Positions 48,795 through 56,377 of a stretch of 64,000 nucleotides of DNA are shown here, piece by piece (positions within the stretch are counted from its first letter, which is position 1; each line of letters opens with the position of its first letter). A program made the translations under genes and the position numbers. A model generated the notes under the pieces. That model saw only the letters and a program-made list of their open reading frames with translations. It was not told the DNA's origin and did not search any database. The DNA is from Blastococcus xanthinilyticus (GTDB taxonomy: Bacteria > Actinomycetota > Actinomycetes > Mycobacteriales > Geodermatophilaceae), in the NCBI RefSeq assembly GCF_008124835.1, contig NZ_VNHW01000001.1, positions 1 through 64,000 on the forward strand. Direction: 5' to 3'.

Positions 48795-50021
48795 GTGACC
48801 ACCACCGCCCGGCCCACCAGCGCCGTCCCGACCAGCGACATCCCGACCAGCGACATCGACCCGTTCAGCCACGAGGTGCTCGAGGACCCGCTGCCCATGC
48901 ACGCCGCACTGCGCGAGGCCGGACCGGTGGTCCACCTGAGCCGCTACGACGTGCACGCGATGGCCCGCTACGACGAGGTGCACGCGGCACTGGTCGACTG
49001 GCAGGGGTTCCAGTCGGCCGCCGGGGTGGGGCTGTCGAACTTCCGCTACGAGAAGCCCTGGCGGCCGCCGAGCATCGTGCTCGAGGCCGACCCGCCACGG
49101 CACGACGCGCCCCGTCGCGTGCTGCAGAAGGTGCTCGGCCCGCGGGCGCTGCGCCGGCTCCAGGACGGCTGGGCAGCCGACGCCGGGTCGCTCGTCGACG
49201 AGGTGCTCGCCCGCGGGACCACGTTCGACGCCGTCGCGTCCCTGGCCGCCACCTTCCCGCTGCGCGTCTTCCCCGACGCCGTCGGCATCCCCCAGGCGGG
49301 GCGGGAGAACCTGCTGCCCTACGGCGACCACGCCTTCAACGCGTTCGGGCCCGACAACGACCTGGTGGCCAAGGGGGCGCCGCGAGTGGCGGAGCTCTCG
49401 GCCTGGGTGACCGAGCAGTGCCGGCGGGAGGTGCTGGCGCCGGTCGGTTTCGGCGCGGACATCTGGGCCGCCTCGGACCGCGGCGACATCACGCCGGAGC
49501 AGGCGCCGCTCGCCGTCCGGTCGCTGCTCACGGCCGGCGTCGACACGACGGTGCACGGCATCTCCGCCGTCCTCTACGCCTTCGCGACCAACCCCGCCCA
49601 GTGGCAGCGGCTCCGGCAGGACCCGGCGCTGGCCCGGGTGGCGTTCGACGAGGCGGTGCGCTGGGAGTCGCCGGTGCAGACCTTCTTCCGGACGGCGACG
49701 ACCGACGTCCGCGTGGGGGACGTCGTGATCCCCGAGGGGCACAAGATCCTCATGTTCCTGGCCGCGGCCAACCGCGATCCGCGGCGCTGGCCCGACCCGG
49801 ACGCCTTCGACCTGTCGCGCGACCCGTCCGGGCACGTCGGGTTCGGCATGGGCATCCACCAGTGCGTCGGCCAGCACGTCGCCCGGCTGGAGGCCGCAAC
49901 CCTGGTGACGGCGCTGGCCCGCCGGGTGCGCACCATCGAGCTCGACGGGCCGACGAAGCGCCACCACAACAACACGCTGCGGGCGTGGGAGAGCATCCCG
50001 GTACGGGTGACCCTCGACTGA
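48795..50021 (+). CDS. Cytochrome P450, CYP199-like
   Basis: 408 residues. I-helix with AGVDTTVHGI, K-helix EAVRWE, and the heme-ligand loop GFGMGIHQCVGQHVARLEA, all complete. The N-terminus carries a short repeat (PTSAVPTSDIPTSDID). CYP199-type enzymes O-demethylate 4-methoxybenzoate and related para-substituted benzoates; the adjacent VanB-type reductase and the pca/pobA genes fit that chemistry. GTG with CGGAGGA upstream. Exact substrate is inference. It ends five bases from the convergent pcaC gene. Confidence 0.9.
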   Translation: MTTTARPTSAVPTSDIPTSDIDPFSHEVLEDPLPMHAALREAGPVVHLSRYDVHAMARYDEVHAALVDWQGFQSAAGVGLSNFRYEKPWRPPSIVLEADPPRHDAPRRVLQKVLGPRALRRLQDGWAADAGSLVDEVLARGTTFDAVASLAATFPLRVFPDAVGIPQAGRENLLPYGDHAFNAFGPDNDLVAKGAPRVAELSAWVTEQCRREVLAPVGFGADIWAASDRGDITPEQAPLAVRSLLTAGVDTTVHGISAVLYAFATNPAQWQRLRQDPALARVAFDEAVRWESPVQTFFRTATTDVRVGDVVIPEGHKILMFLAAANRDPRRWPDPDAFDLSRDPSGHVGFGMGIHQCVGQHVARLEAATLVTALARRVRTIELDGPTKRHHNNTLRAWESIPVRVTLD

Positions 50022-50026
50022 GCGGC

Positions 50027-50431
50027 TCAGGTGGGGGTGCCGCGGAGCTCCTCGAGGATCGGGCCGGCCACCTTGAACGCGTGGTTGGCCGCCGGCACCC
50101 CGGCGTAGACCGCCGCGTGCTGGATGACCTCGCCGATCTCGTCGTCGGTGAGGCCGTTGTTCACCGCCGCCCGCACGTGCAGGGCGAACTCCTCCCAGTG
50201 CCGCAGCGCGATGGTGACGGCCAGGGTGAGCAGGCTCCGGTCGCGGCGCGACAGCCCCGGCCGCTGCCACACGTCGCCCCACGCGGTGCGCGTGATGAAG
50301 TCCTGGAAGCCGGCGGTGAACGGGGTGGTGCCGGCGACGGCGCGGTCCACCCACGCGTCGCCGAGCACCTCGCGGCGGGTACGCATGCCCGCCTCGCGGC
50401 GGGCGTCGTCGGTGTCGGGCAGCTCGCTCAT
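50027..50431 (-). CDS. pcaC: 4-carboxymuconolactone decarboxylase
   Basis: 134 residues, CMD/AhpD fold: LSRRDRSLLTLAVTIALRHWEEFALHVRAAVNNGLTDDEIGEVIQHAAVYAGVPAANHAFKVA. It turns 4-carboxymuconolactone into 3-oxoadipate enol-lactone in the protocatechuate branch. ATGA overlap with pcaD. The stop of this gene is convergent with the P450. Length matches single-domain PcaC; there is no fusion to PcaD (PcaL), which many actinobacteria have. Confidence 0.94.
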   Translation of the reverse strand: MSELPDTDDARREAGMRTRREVLGDAWVDRAVAGTTPFTAGFQDFITRTAWGDVWQRPGLSRRDRSLLTLAVTIALRHWEEFALHVRAAVNNGLTDDEIGEVIQHAAVYAGVPAANHAFKVAGPILEELRGTPT

Positions 50432-51231
50432 CGGGCTCCTTCAGCCGTGCCACCACGGCCGGGTCCTGCCGCGTCCAGGTGGCCGAGCAGCGCGCCGGTG
50501 GTCTCGAGCGTGCGCTCGAGGTTGGCCAGGTGCGCCGCCGGGCTCAGCGTCAGCAGGTCGGCGCCGGGGATGCCGTCGGCGATCAGCCGCTGGTGGTCCG
50601 GCGGGAGGGCCGGATCGTCGGCACCGGAGACGACGAGGGTCGGGGCGGCGATCCGGCCGAGGTCCGCGCGCAGGTCCATCCCGGCCACGACCTCGCAGCA
50701 GGCGGCGTAGCCCTCGTCGTCGGCGCCCTCGATCATGGCCGCCAGCCGGGCCACCAGGTCGGGGTGCTCCGCGGCGTGGCCCGGTGTCAGCCAGCGCTGC
50801 ACCACCGTCGGAGCGAACTGGGCGGTGCCGCCGGCGCGAGCGGCGGCCGCCCGGTCCAGGAAGCCCTGCGGGTCCGCCTTCGCGGAGCTGCACAGGACGG
50901 CGAGGGACCGCACCCGCTCGGGTTCCCGGGCGGCCAGGCGCATCGCGGTCATCCCGCCCAGCGACAGCCCGGCGACGTGCGCCTGCCGCACGCCGAGCCG
51001 GTCCAGCAGCGCCAGCACGTCGTCGACGAGGTCGTCGAGGGTGTAGGGGCCGGCGGGCGCCGGCGACTCCCCGTGCCCGCGGGTGTCGTAGGTGACCACC
51101 CGGTAGCGCTCGGCCAGGGCGGGGACCTGCGGGTCCCACATCCCCCGCGTCGCGCCCAGGGAGTTGGACAGGACGACGACCGGCGCGCCGGCCGGCCCGT
51201 CCTCGGTGTACGCGACCTCGACGGCGGTCAT
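50428..51231 (-). CDS. pcaD: 3-oxoadipate enol-lactonase
   Basis: 267-residue alpha/beta hydrolase. Nucleophile Ser in GLSLGGMTAM, acid in VVSGADDPALP and base His in SPAAHLANLE. It hydrolyses 3-oxoadipate enol-lactone to 3-oxoadipate. Overlaps pcaB (ATGA) and pcaC (ATGA), so the three are coupled. The substrate assignment comes from gene order and general resemblance to PcaD. Confidence 0.92.
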   Translation of the reverse strand: MTAVEVAYTEDGPAGAPVVVLSNSLGATRGMWDPQVPALAERYRVVTYDTRGHGESPAPAGPYTLDDLVDDVLALLDRLGVRQAHVAGLSLGGMTAMRLAAREPERVRSLAVLCSSAKADPQGFLDRAAAARAGGTAQFAPTVVQRWLTPGHAAEHPDLVARLAAMIEGADDEGYAACCEVVAGMDLRADLGRIAAPTLVVSGADDPALPPDHQRLIADGIPGADLLTLSPAAHLANLERTLETTGALLGHLDAAGPGRGGTAEGAR

Positions 51232-52550
51232 GCCTCTCCTTCGGTCAGTGCCCGGTGCTCGGCCAGGACCGCGTCCACCTGCGCCCCGGCCTCCCCGACG
51301 TCCGGGCCGGTGCGCAGCTGGGCGGGGTCGAGACCCGCCCCCTCGGCGAGCAGGTCGGCGAGCGGGCGGCCGGTCGCCGACGCCGTGCGCACGGCCTCCG
51401 CGACGAGCTCGTGGGCGGCCCCGCGGCCGAGCCGCTGGGCGAGCAGGTCGGTGGCCGCCGCGGCGAGCACCGGGGCCTCGGCGGCCGAGACCGTCGCCGC
51501 CATCCGCGCGGAGTCCGGGCGCAGCGACGCCAGGCTCTCGGCGAGCCACGCCGCCCCCGACCCGACGGTGGCCAGCAGCGCGGTGAGCGTCGGCCACTCG
51601 CTGTGCCAGGCACCCGCGGCCCGCTCGTGCTCCTGCTCCATCGCCCCGAGCAGGGTGGCCACCAGGCCGGGCGCCCGGCGGGCGCAGGCGCGGGCCGAGA
51701 TCGCCGCCACGGGGTTGTTCTTGTGCGGCATCGCCGACGATCCGCCGCGCTGCTCGCTGACCTCGGCGACCTCCGCCACCTCGCTCTGCGCCAGCAGCAC
51801 GACGTCCAGCGCCACCGACGCCACGACCCCCGCCGCGGCACCGAGCGCACCCGCGAGGTCCGCGACCGGCAGCCGCCCGGTGTGCCAGGCGACCGGCGGG
51901 GTCGTGAGCCCCAGCTCGGCGGCCAGGGCCGCCCGCAGCGCGGTGCCCGATCCGTCCAGCCCGGCGAGGGTGCCCACCGCGCCGCCGAACTGGACCGGCA
52001 GCCCCGCGTCCACGGCGCGCAGGCGGGCGCGGGCGCCGTCGAGGCCGCTGAGCCAGCCGGCGGCCTTGAGCCCGAAGGTGGTGGGCAACGCCTGCTGCAT
52101 GAGCGTGCGGCCCATGACGACGTCGTCCCGGTGCGCACCGGCCAGCCCCGCCGCCGCCGCGGCGGCCAGGGCGAGGTCGCGGTCGATGGCCGCACCGGCC
52201 CGGCGCGCCAGGAGCACCAGCGCCGTGTCCAGCACGTCCTGGCTGGTCGCCCCGACGTGCACCGCCACCGCGTCCCGCGCCCCCACCGCCGAGCGGAGCA
52301 CCCGGACCAGCGGCGGCACCGGGTTGCCGGCGTCGGCGGCGTGCGCGACCACCGTGGCCAGGTCCAGCCCGGCCGGCTCGGCGCAGGCGCGGGTGACCGC
52401 GTCGGCGGCGGTGGTGGGCACCAGGCCCAGCCGCGCCGCCGCCCGCGCGAGGGCCGCCTCGACGTCGAGCAGCGCGTCGATCCAGGCGGCGTCGGACACG
52501 GCCGCCGCCGCGCCGCCGCGGGCGAAGGTCCCGTCGAAGAGGCCGGTCAC
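51228..52550 (-). CDS. pcaB: 3-carboxy-cis,cis-muconate cycloisomerase
   Basis: 440 residues of the fumarase/aspartase fold. Signature GGSSAMPHKNNPVAA with the flexible catalytic loop, plus HVGATSQDVLDTALVLL. It closes 3-carboxymuconate to 4-carboxymuconolactone. GTG start at 52550, 37 bases after pcaG. Ala-rich throughout as is typical for actinobacterial copies. Confidence 0.94.
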   Translation of the reverse strand: MTGLFDGTFARGGAAAAVSDAAWIDALLDVEAALARAAARLGLVPTTAADAVTRACAEPAGLDLATVVAHAADAGNPVPPLVRVLRSAVGARDAVAVHVGATSQDVLDTALVLLARRAGAAIDRDLALAAAAAAGLAGAHRDDVVMGRTLMQQALPTTFGLKAAGWLSGLDGARARLRAVDAGLPVQFGGAVGTLAGLDGSGTALRAALAAELGLTTPPVAWHTGRLPVADLAGALGAAAGVVASVALDVVLLAQSEVAEVAEVSEQRGGSSAMPHKNNPVAAISARACARRAPGLVATLLGAMEQEHERAAGAWHSEWPTLTALLATVGSGAAWLAESLASLRPDSARMAATVSAAEAPVLAAAATDLLAQRLGRGAAHELVAEAVRTASATGRPLADLLAEGAGLDPAQLRTGPDVGEAGAQVDAVLAEHRALTEGEA

Positions 52551-52587
52551 GGGACGTTCCTACCGGACCGGCCGGCCGCGCACCGGC

Positions 52588-53241
52588 TCATACGGCGAAG
52601 AACACCGTCTCCCCGTCGCCCTGCAGCCGGACGTCGAAGCGGTAGCCGTCCTCGCTCGGGGTGGCGATCAGGGTGCGGCGGTCCTCGTCCGACGGCAGCG
52701 CGCGGAGGACGGCGTCCTCGGCGTTGGCCGCCTCCTCGTCGGCGAAGTAGATCCGGGTGACCACCCGGTCCAGCAGGCCGCGGGCGAAGACCGAGACGTC
52801 GATGTGCGGCGCCTGCAGGCCGCCCGCGCCGTCGGGCAGCCGGCCCGGCTTGAGCGTGTGCACGGCGTACTCGCCGGAGAGCGTCTGCGCGCGGGCGTAG
52901 CCGCGGAAGCCCGGGTAGGTGGCCGCGCCGCGCGGGTCCTCGGGCGAGGCCAGGCCGCCGTCCGGATCGGCCTGCCAGGTCTCGATCATCGCGTCGGGGA
53001 CGACCTCCCCGGCGCCGTCGAACACCCGGCCGCGGATCCAGAAGGCGCCCGGGGTGCCCTCGTCGGCGGCCAGCTCGCCGTCCTCCCAGGTCAGCCCGAT
53101 GGCCAGGTACGGGCCGACGGTGGCGCTCGGCGTGAGCCCGAGCTGGAAGGGGTCGGTCAGGAAACCGGTCCCGCGCTGCCCCGAGCGGGGCTGGAACGGG
53201 TCGGCCGGGTTCGGGGGGACCTCCAGCGGGTTCGCGGTCAC
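52588..53241 (-). CDS. pcaG: Protocatechuate 3,4-dioxygenase alpha subunit
   Basis: 217 residues. Intradiol-dioxygenase beta-sandwich: TPGAFWIRGRVFDGAGEVVPDAMIETWQADPDGG, HIDVSVFARGLLDRVVTRIYF. The iron-binding residues belong to the beta subunit, as expected. GTG start overlaps the pcaH stop as GTGA, giving coupled 1:1 synthesis of the two subunits. Confidence 0.94.
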   Translation of the reverse strand: MTANPLEVPPNPADPFQPRSGQRGTGFLTDPFQLGLTPSATVGPYLAIGLTWEDGELAADEGTPGAFWIRGRVFDGAGEVVPDAMIETWQADPDGGLASPEDPRGAATYPGFRGYARAQTLSGEYAVHTLKPGRLPDGAGGLQAPHIDVSVFARGLLDRVVTRIYFADEEAANAEDAVLRALPSDEDRRTLIATPSEDGYRFDVRLQGDGETVFFAV

Positions 53242-53984
53242 GCCACATCTCCGTCGTCGTCGGTCTCGAACGGCGTCTGGTCGGCACCGCGCAGCACGAT
53301 GTCCCACTCGAACGCCAGCGCCCAGTTGTCCTGGGTGCGCTCGAGGGAGTACCGGCTGATCGCCCGGTGCCGGGCGGCGGCCGGGATGGCGTTGAAGATC
53401 GGGTCCTGGCCGAACAGCGGGTCGTCCGGGAAGTACATCTGGGTGACCAGCCGCTGGGTGAAGGCCCGCCCGAAGAGGCTGAAGTGGATGTGCGCCGGGC
53501 GCCACGCGTTGTGGTGGTTGCCCCACGGGTACGCGCCGGGCTTGATGGTGAGGAACTCGTAACGGCCGAGGCTGTCGGTCATCACCCGGCCGAGCCCGTC
53601 GAAGTGCGGGTCCAGCGGCGCCGGCCAGTTGTCCACCACGTGCCGGTAGCGGCCGCCCGCGTTGGCCTGCCACACCTCCAGCAGCGCGTGCGGCACCGGG
53701 CGGCCGTCGCTGTCGAGCACCCGGCCGTACACCAGGATCCGCTGGCCCTGGGCCTCGCCGTCGCTGCGCCAGGTCAGGTCGGAGTCGCGGGGCAGGACGC
53801 GGTCCTCCCCCAGCACGGGGCCGGTGATCTCGGTCAGCCGGTGCGGCAGGTCGACCGGCGTCCGGAGGGGGGCGCGCAGCCCCGTGCTCCGGTACCCGGG
53901 GAAGGCGAGGGGGGTGCGCGTCGCGTCGGACTCGCGCACGTACCGCGGCAGCCGCAGGCCGCCGGACGATGTGGTCCCGGTCAT
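53238..53984 (-). CDS. pcaH: Protocatechuate 3,4-dioxygenase beta subunit
   Basis: 248 residues. The non-heme Fe(III) ligands are Tyr113 (GGRYRHVVDNW), Tyr152, His165 and His167 (YPWGNHHNAWRPAHIHFS); the spacings 39, 13 and 2 match the characterised Pseudomonas enzyme. It opens protocatechuate between its hydroxyls to 3-carboxymuconate. First gene of the pcaHGBDC operon, with no Shine-Dalgarno sequence and a promoter whose -10 lies six bases before the ATG, so the mRNA is probably leaderless. Confidence 0.95.
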   Translation of the reverse strand: MTGTTSSGGLRLPRYVRESDATRTPLAFPGYRSTGLRAPLRTPVDLPHRLTEITGPVLGEDRVLPRDSDLTWRSDGEAQGQRILVYGRVLDSDGRPVPHALLEVWQANAGGRYRHVVDNWPAPLDPHFDGLGRVMTDSLGRYEFLTIKPGAYPWGNHHNAWRPAHIHFSLFGRAFTQRLVTQMYFPDDPLFGQDPIFNAIPAAARHRAISRYSLERTQDNWALAFEWDIVLRGADQTPFETDDDGDVA

Positions 53985-53990
53985 GCCGGG

Positions 53991-54019
53991 ACGGTACGAC
54001 CGGCGGGCTAGGCTCCCAA
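53991..54019 (-). promoter_or_regulatory. pca operon promoter TTGGGA-N17-TACCGT, leaderless
   Basis: On the minus strand, -35 TTGGGA (54014-54019) and -10 TACCGT (53991-53996) with a 17-base spacer, then six bases CCCGGC to the pcaH ATG. Transcription would start at or beside the ATG. Confidence 0.6.
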
Positions 54020-54028
54020 CCCCACACT

Positions 54029-54037
54029 TCCACTGGA
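54029..54037. promoter_or_regulatory. Palindrome TCCACTGGA between pcaH and its IclR regulator
   Basis: Perfect 4-1-4 inverted repeat upstream of the pca -35 box and next to the ribosome site of the divergent IclR gene; a plausible activator site, as PcaU/PcaR-type IclR proteins bind upstream of pca promoters. Short, so chance is possible. Confidence 0.4.
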
Positions 54038-54050
54038 CGGGAGCACGCGG

Positions 54051-54827
54051 ATGGCTGGTCGGAGCGCGACGCCGGGGCGGTCGGTCACGTCCCGGGCCCT
54101 GGGCATCCTCGACGCCTTCGGCAGCGACGCACCCCGGCTGTCGCTGTCGGACATCGCCGAACGCACCGGCACCCCGCTGACCACCGCGCACCGGCTGCTC
54201 GGCGAGCTCACCGAGTGGGGGGCGCTCGCCCGCCGGGCCGACGGCCGGTACGAGATCGGCCGCAAGCTGTGGGACCTCGGGCTGCTGGCCTCGGTCCAGC
54301 TGGGGCTGCGGCAGGTGGCCGCGCCGTTCCTCCTCGACCTGCACACCACCATCCGCGACACCGTGCACCTGGCCGTCCGCGAGGGCCGCTCGGCGCTCTA
54401 CGTCGAGCGGGTCTCCGGGCGGGAGTCGGTGCCGATCGTCAGCCAGGTGGGCACCCGGCTGCCGCTGCACGCCACCGGCGTCGGCAAGGTGCTGCTGGCC
54501 GCCGCGCCCGCCGACGTCGTCGAGGCGGTGCTCCGCGACCTGCGGCCGGTCACCCGGCACACCGTCGTGGACCCGGCCCGGCTCACCCGGGAGCTGGCCG
54601 AGATCCGCCGGCGCGGATACGCGCGCACCGTCGAGGAGATGTCCCCCGGAGCCGCCTCGATCGCCGTCCCCGTGCAGGTGGAGCGGCCCGGCGGCGCGCT
54701 CGCCGTGGCCGCGCTGGGCATCGTGGTGCCACCGCACCGGCGCGACCTCGCCCGGCTGGTGCCGGCCCTCGAGATGGCGGCCCGCGGCATCGGCCGGGAG
54801 CTGGCGAGGTCACCGGAGTTCCACTGA
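54051..54827 (+). CDS. IclR family regulator of the pca/pob genes
   Basis: 258 residues: winged helix (about 10-70; TSRALGILDAFGSDAPRLSLSDIAERTGTPLTTAHRLLGELTEWGAL) and IclR effector domain (TVHLAVREGRSALYVERVSGRESVPIVSQVGTRLPLHATGVGKVLLAAAP). Divergent from pcaHGBDC and 51 bases upstream of pobA on the same strand, so it is the likely regulator of both. The effector is probably protocatechuate or 4-hydroxybenzoate by analogy with PcaU/PobR/PcaR; not shown here. Confidence 0.93.
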   Translation: MAGRSATPGRSVTSRALGILDAFGSDAPRLSLSDIAERTGTPLTTAHRLLGELTEWGALARRADGRYEIGRKLWDLGLLASVQLGLRQVAAPFLLDLHTTIRDTVHLAVREGRSALYVERVSGRESVPIVSQVGTRLPLHATGVGKVLLAAAPADVVEAVLRDLRPVTRHTVVDPARLTRELAEIRRRGYARTVEEMSPGAASIAVPVQVERPGGALAVAALGIVVPPHRRDLARLVPALEMAARGIGRELARSPEFH

Positions 54828-54878
54828 GCGGGAGCTCGGGGTACCGCCGCCGCGGCCGGCGAGGCCACACTCGTCGGC

Positions 54879-56048
54879 GTGCGCACCCAGGTAGGCATCA
54901 TCGGGGCCGGCCCCGCCGGCCTGCTCCTGTCCCGGCTGCTCGCGCTGCGCGGCATCGACTCGGTGGTCCTGGAGAACCGGTCCCGGGAGTACGTCGAGGC
55001 GCGCATCCGCGCCGGCATCCTCGAGCAGCACACCGTCGACACGCTCACCGACGCCGGCCTGGGCGACCGGCTGCGCCGCGAGGGCCTGGAGCACCGGGGC
55101 ATCCACCTGCAGCACCCCGGCACCCGGCACACCCTCGACTTCCCGGAGCTGTGCGGCCGCACGGTGTGGGTGTACGGGCAGACCGAGGTGGTCAAGGACC
55201 TCGTCGCCGCCCAGCTCGCCGGCGGCCCGCCGCTGCTGTTCGAGGTCTCCGACGTCCGGCCGGAGGACGTCGACGGCGACGCGCCGCGGATCCGGTTCAC
55301 CGACGCCGACGGCACGCCGCAGGTGCTCGAGTGCGACGTCATCGCCGGCACCGACGGCTTCCACGGCGTCTCCCGCCCGGTGGTGACCGAAGCCGGCGGC
55401 CGGCTGTGGGAACGCACCTACCCCTACGCCTGGCTGGGCATCCTGGCCGACGCGGCACCGGCCACCGACGAGCTGATCTACGCCTGGCACCCCGAGGGCT
55501 TCGCCCTGTACTCGATGCGCTCGCCGTCGGTCTCCCGGCTGTACCTGCAGGTGGACCCGGCGGACTCGATCGACAACTGGTCCGACGACCGCATCTGGGA
55601 CGGCCTCTCCCGCCGCCTGGACATCGACGGCTGGACGGTCAGCACCGGGCCGGTCACCGAGAAGTCGATCCTGCCCATGCGCTCGTTCGTCAGCGCGCCG
55701 ATGCGCCGCGGCCGGCTGTTCCTCGCCGGCGACGCCGCGCACATCGTGCCGCCCACCGGCGCCAAGGGGCTGAACCTCGCCGTCGCCGACGTGACCCTGC
55801 TGGCCACCGCGCTGACCCGCCTGCTGCGGGAGGGCCGGACCGACCTGGTCGACGCCTACTCCGACACCGCGCTGCGCCGGGTCTGGCGGTGCACGCACTT
55901 CTCCTGGTGGATGACCTCGATGCTGCACACCACCGGCGACGACTTCGACGCCGAGCTCCAGCTCTCCCAGCTGCGCCGGGTGTGCTCGTCGGAGGCCGCG
56001 GCCCGCGAGCTCGCCGAGAACTACACCGGCCTGCCGATCGAGGGCTGA
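54879..56048 (+). CDS. pobA: 4-hydroxybenzoate 3-monooxygenase
   Basis: 389 residues, FAD monooxygenase of the PHBH type. Dinucleotide motif GIIGAGPAGLLLSRLL, RIRAGILEQHTVDTL (substrate-binding loop), GTDGFHGVSR and the second FAD motif GRLFLAGDAAHIVPPTGAKGLNLAVAD. It hydroxylates 4-hydroxybenzoate to protocatechuate with NAD(P)H and O2. GTG start follows CACACTCGTCGGC with no ribosome site, so it may be a leaderless start too. It feeds the adjacent pca operon. Confidence 0.95.
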   Translation: MRTQVGIIGAGPAGLLLSRLLALRGIDSVVLENRSREYVEARIRAGILEQHTVDTLTDAGLGDRLRREGLEHRGIHLQHPGTRHTLDFPELCGRTVWVYGQTEVVKDLVAAQLAGGPPLLFEVSDVRPEDVDGDAPRIRFTDADGTPQVLECDVIAGTDGFHGVSRPVVTEAGGRLWERTYPYAWLGILADAAPATDELIYAWHPEGFALYSMRSPSVSRLYLQVDPADSIDNWSDDRIWDGLSRRLDIDGWTVSTGPVTEKSILPMRSFVSAPMRRGRLFLAGDAAHIVPPTGAKGLNLAVADVTLLATALTRLLREGRTDLVDAYSDTALRRVWRCTHFSWWMTSMLHTTGDDFDAELQLSQLRRVCSSEAAARELAENYTGLPIEG

Positions 56049-56096
56049 GCCCGGGCCGGGTGCATCCGATCGGGGCGCCGGCGGCGAACGACCGGT

Positions 56097-56333
56097 GTGG
56101 AACCCCTCGCGCCGCGACAGGAGACACCCTGGCAGCCCCTGCTCGACGCCGGGCTGCCGATGGAGGAGATCCGGCGACTGGTGACCCGCCTGGGCTTCGA
56201 GGCCGTGGTCGCCGGGCCCAGCCCCCTCGGGACCGGGCTGCTGGACCTCGTCGGCGACCGGCCGCCGCCGGTGCGCGCGGCATGGCTGGAAACCCTCGAG
56301 CGGATCACCACGATGCCGGTGCCGGGGGCCTGA
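56097..56333 (+). CDS. Small hypothetical protein, 78 aa
   Basis: 78 residues opening with a polar stretch (EPLAPRQETPWQPLLDAG) then two short helices (MEEIRRLVTRLGFEAVVA, PPPVRAAWLETLERITTM). GTG start without a clear ribosome site, 48 bases after pobA. Codon use matches the neighbours. No family recognised; it may be a small accessory gene of the pob unit or a chance frame. Confidence 0.45.
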   Translation: MEPLAPRQETPWQPLLDAGLPMEEIRRLVTRLGFEAVVAGPSPLGTGLLDLVGDRPPPVRAAWLETLERITTMPVPGA

Positions 56334-56377
56334 ACCCCACCCGGCCGGCGTCCCGGCCGCCCGCCGCCGGTGCGCGG

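Noticed and set aside
54843..54871. Promoter in front of pobA (CACACT as -10)
   Set aside because: The -10 and seven-base distance to GTG are acceptable, but no -35 near the expected place, so it is not listed as a feature.
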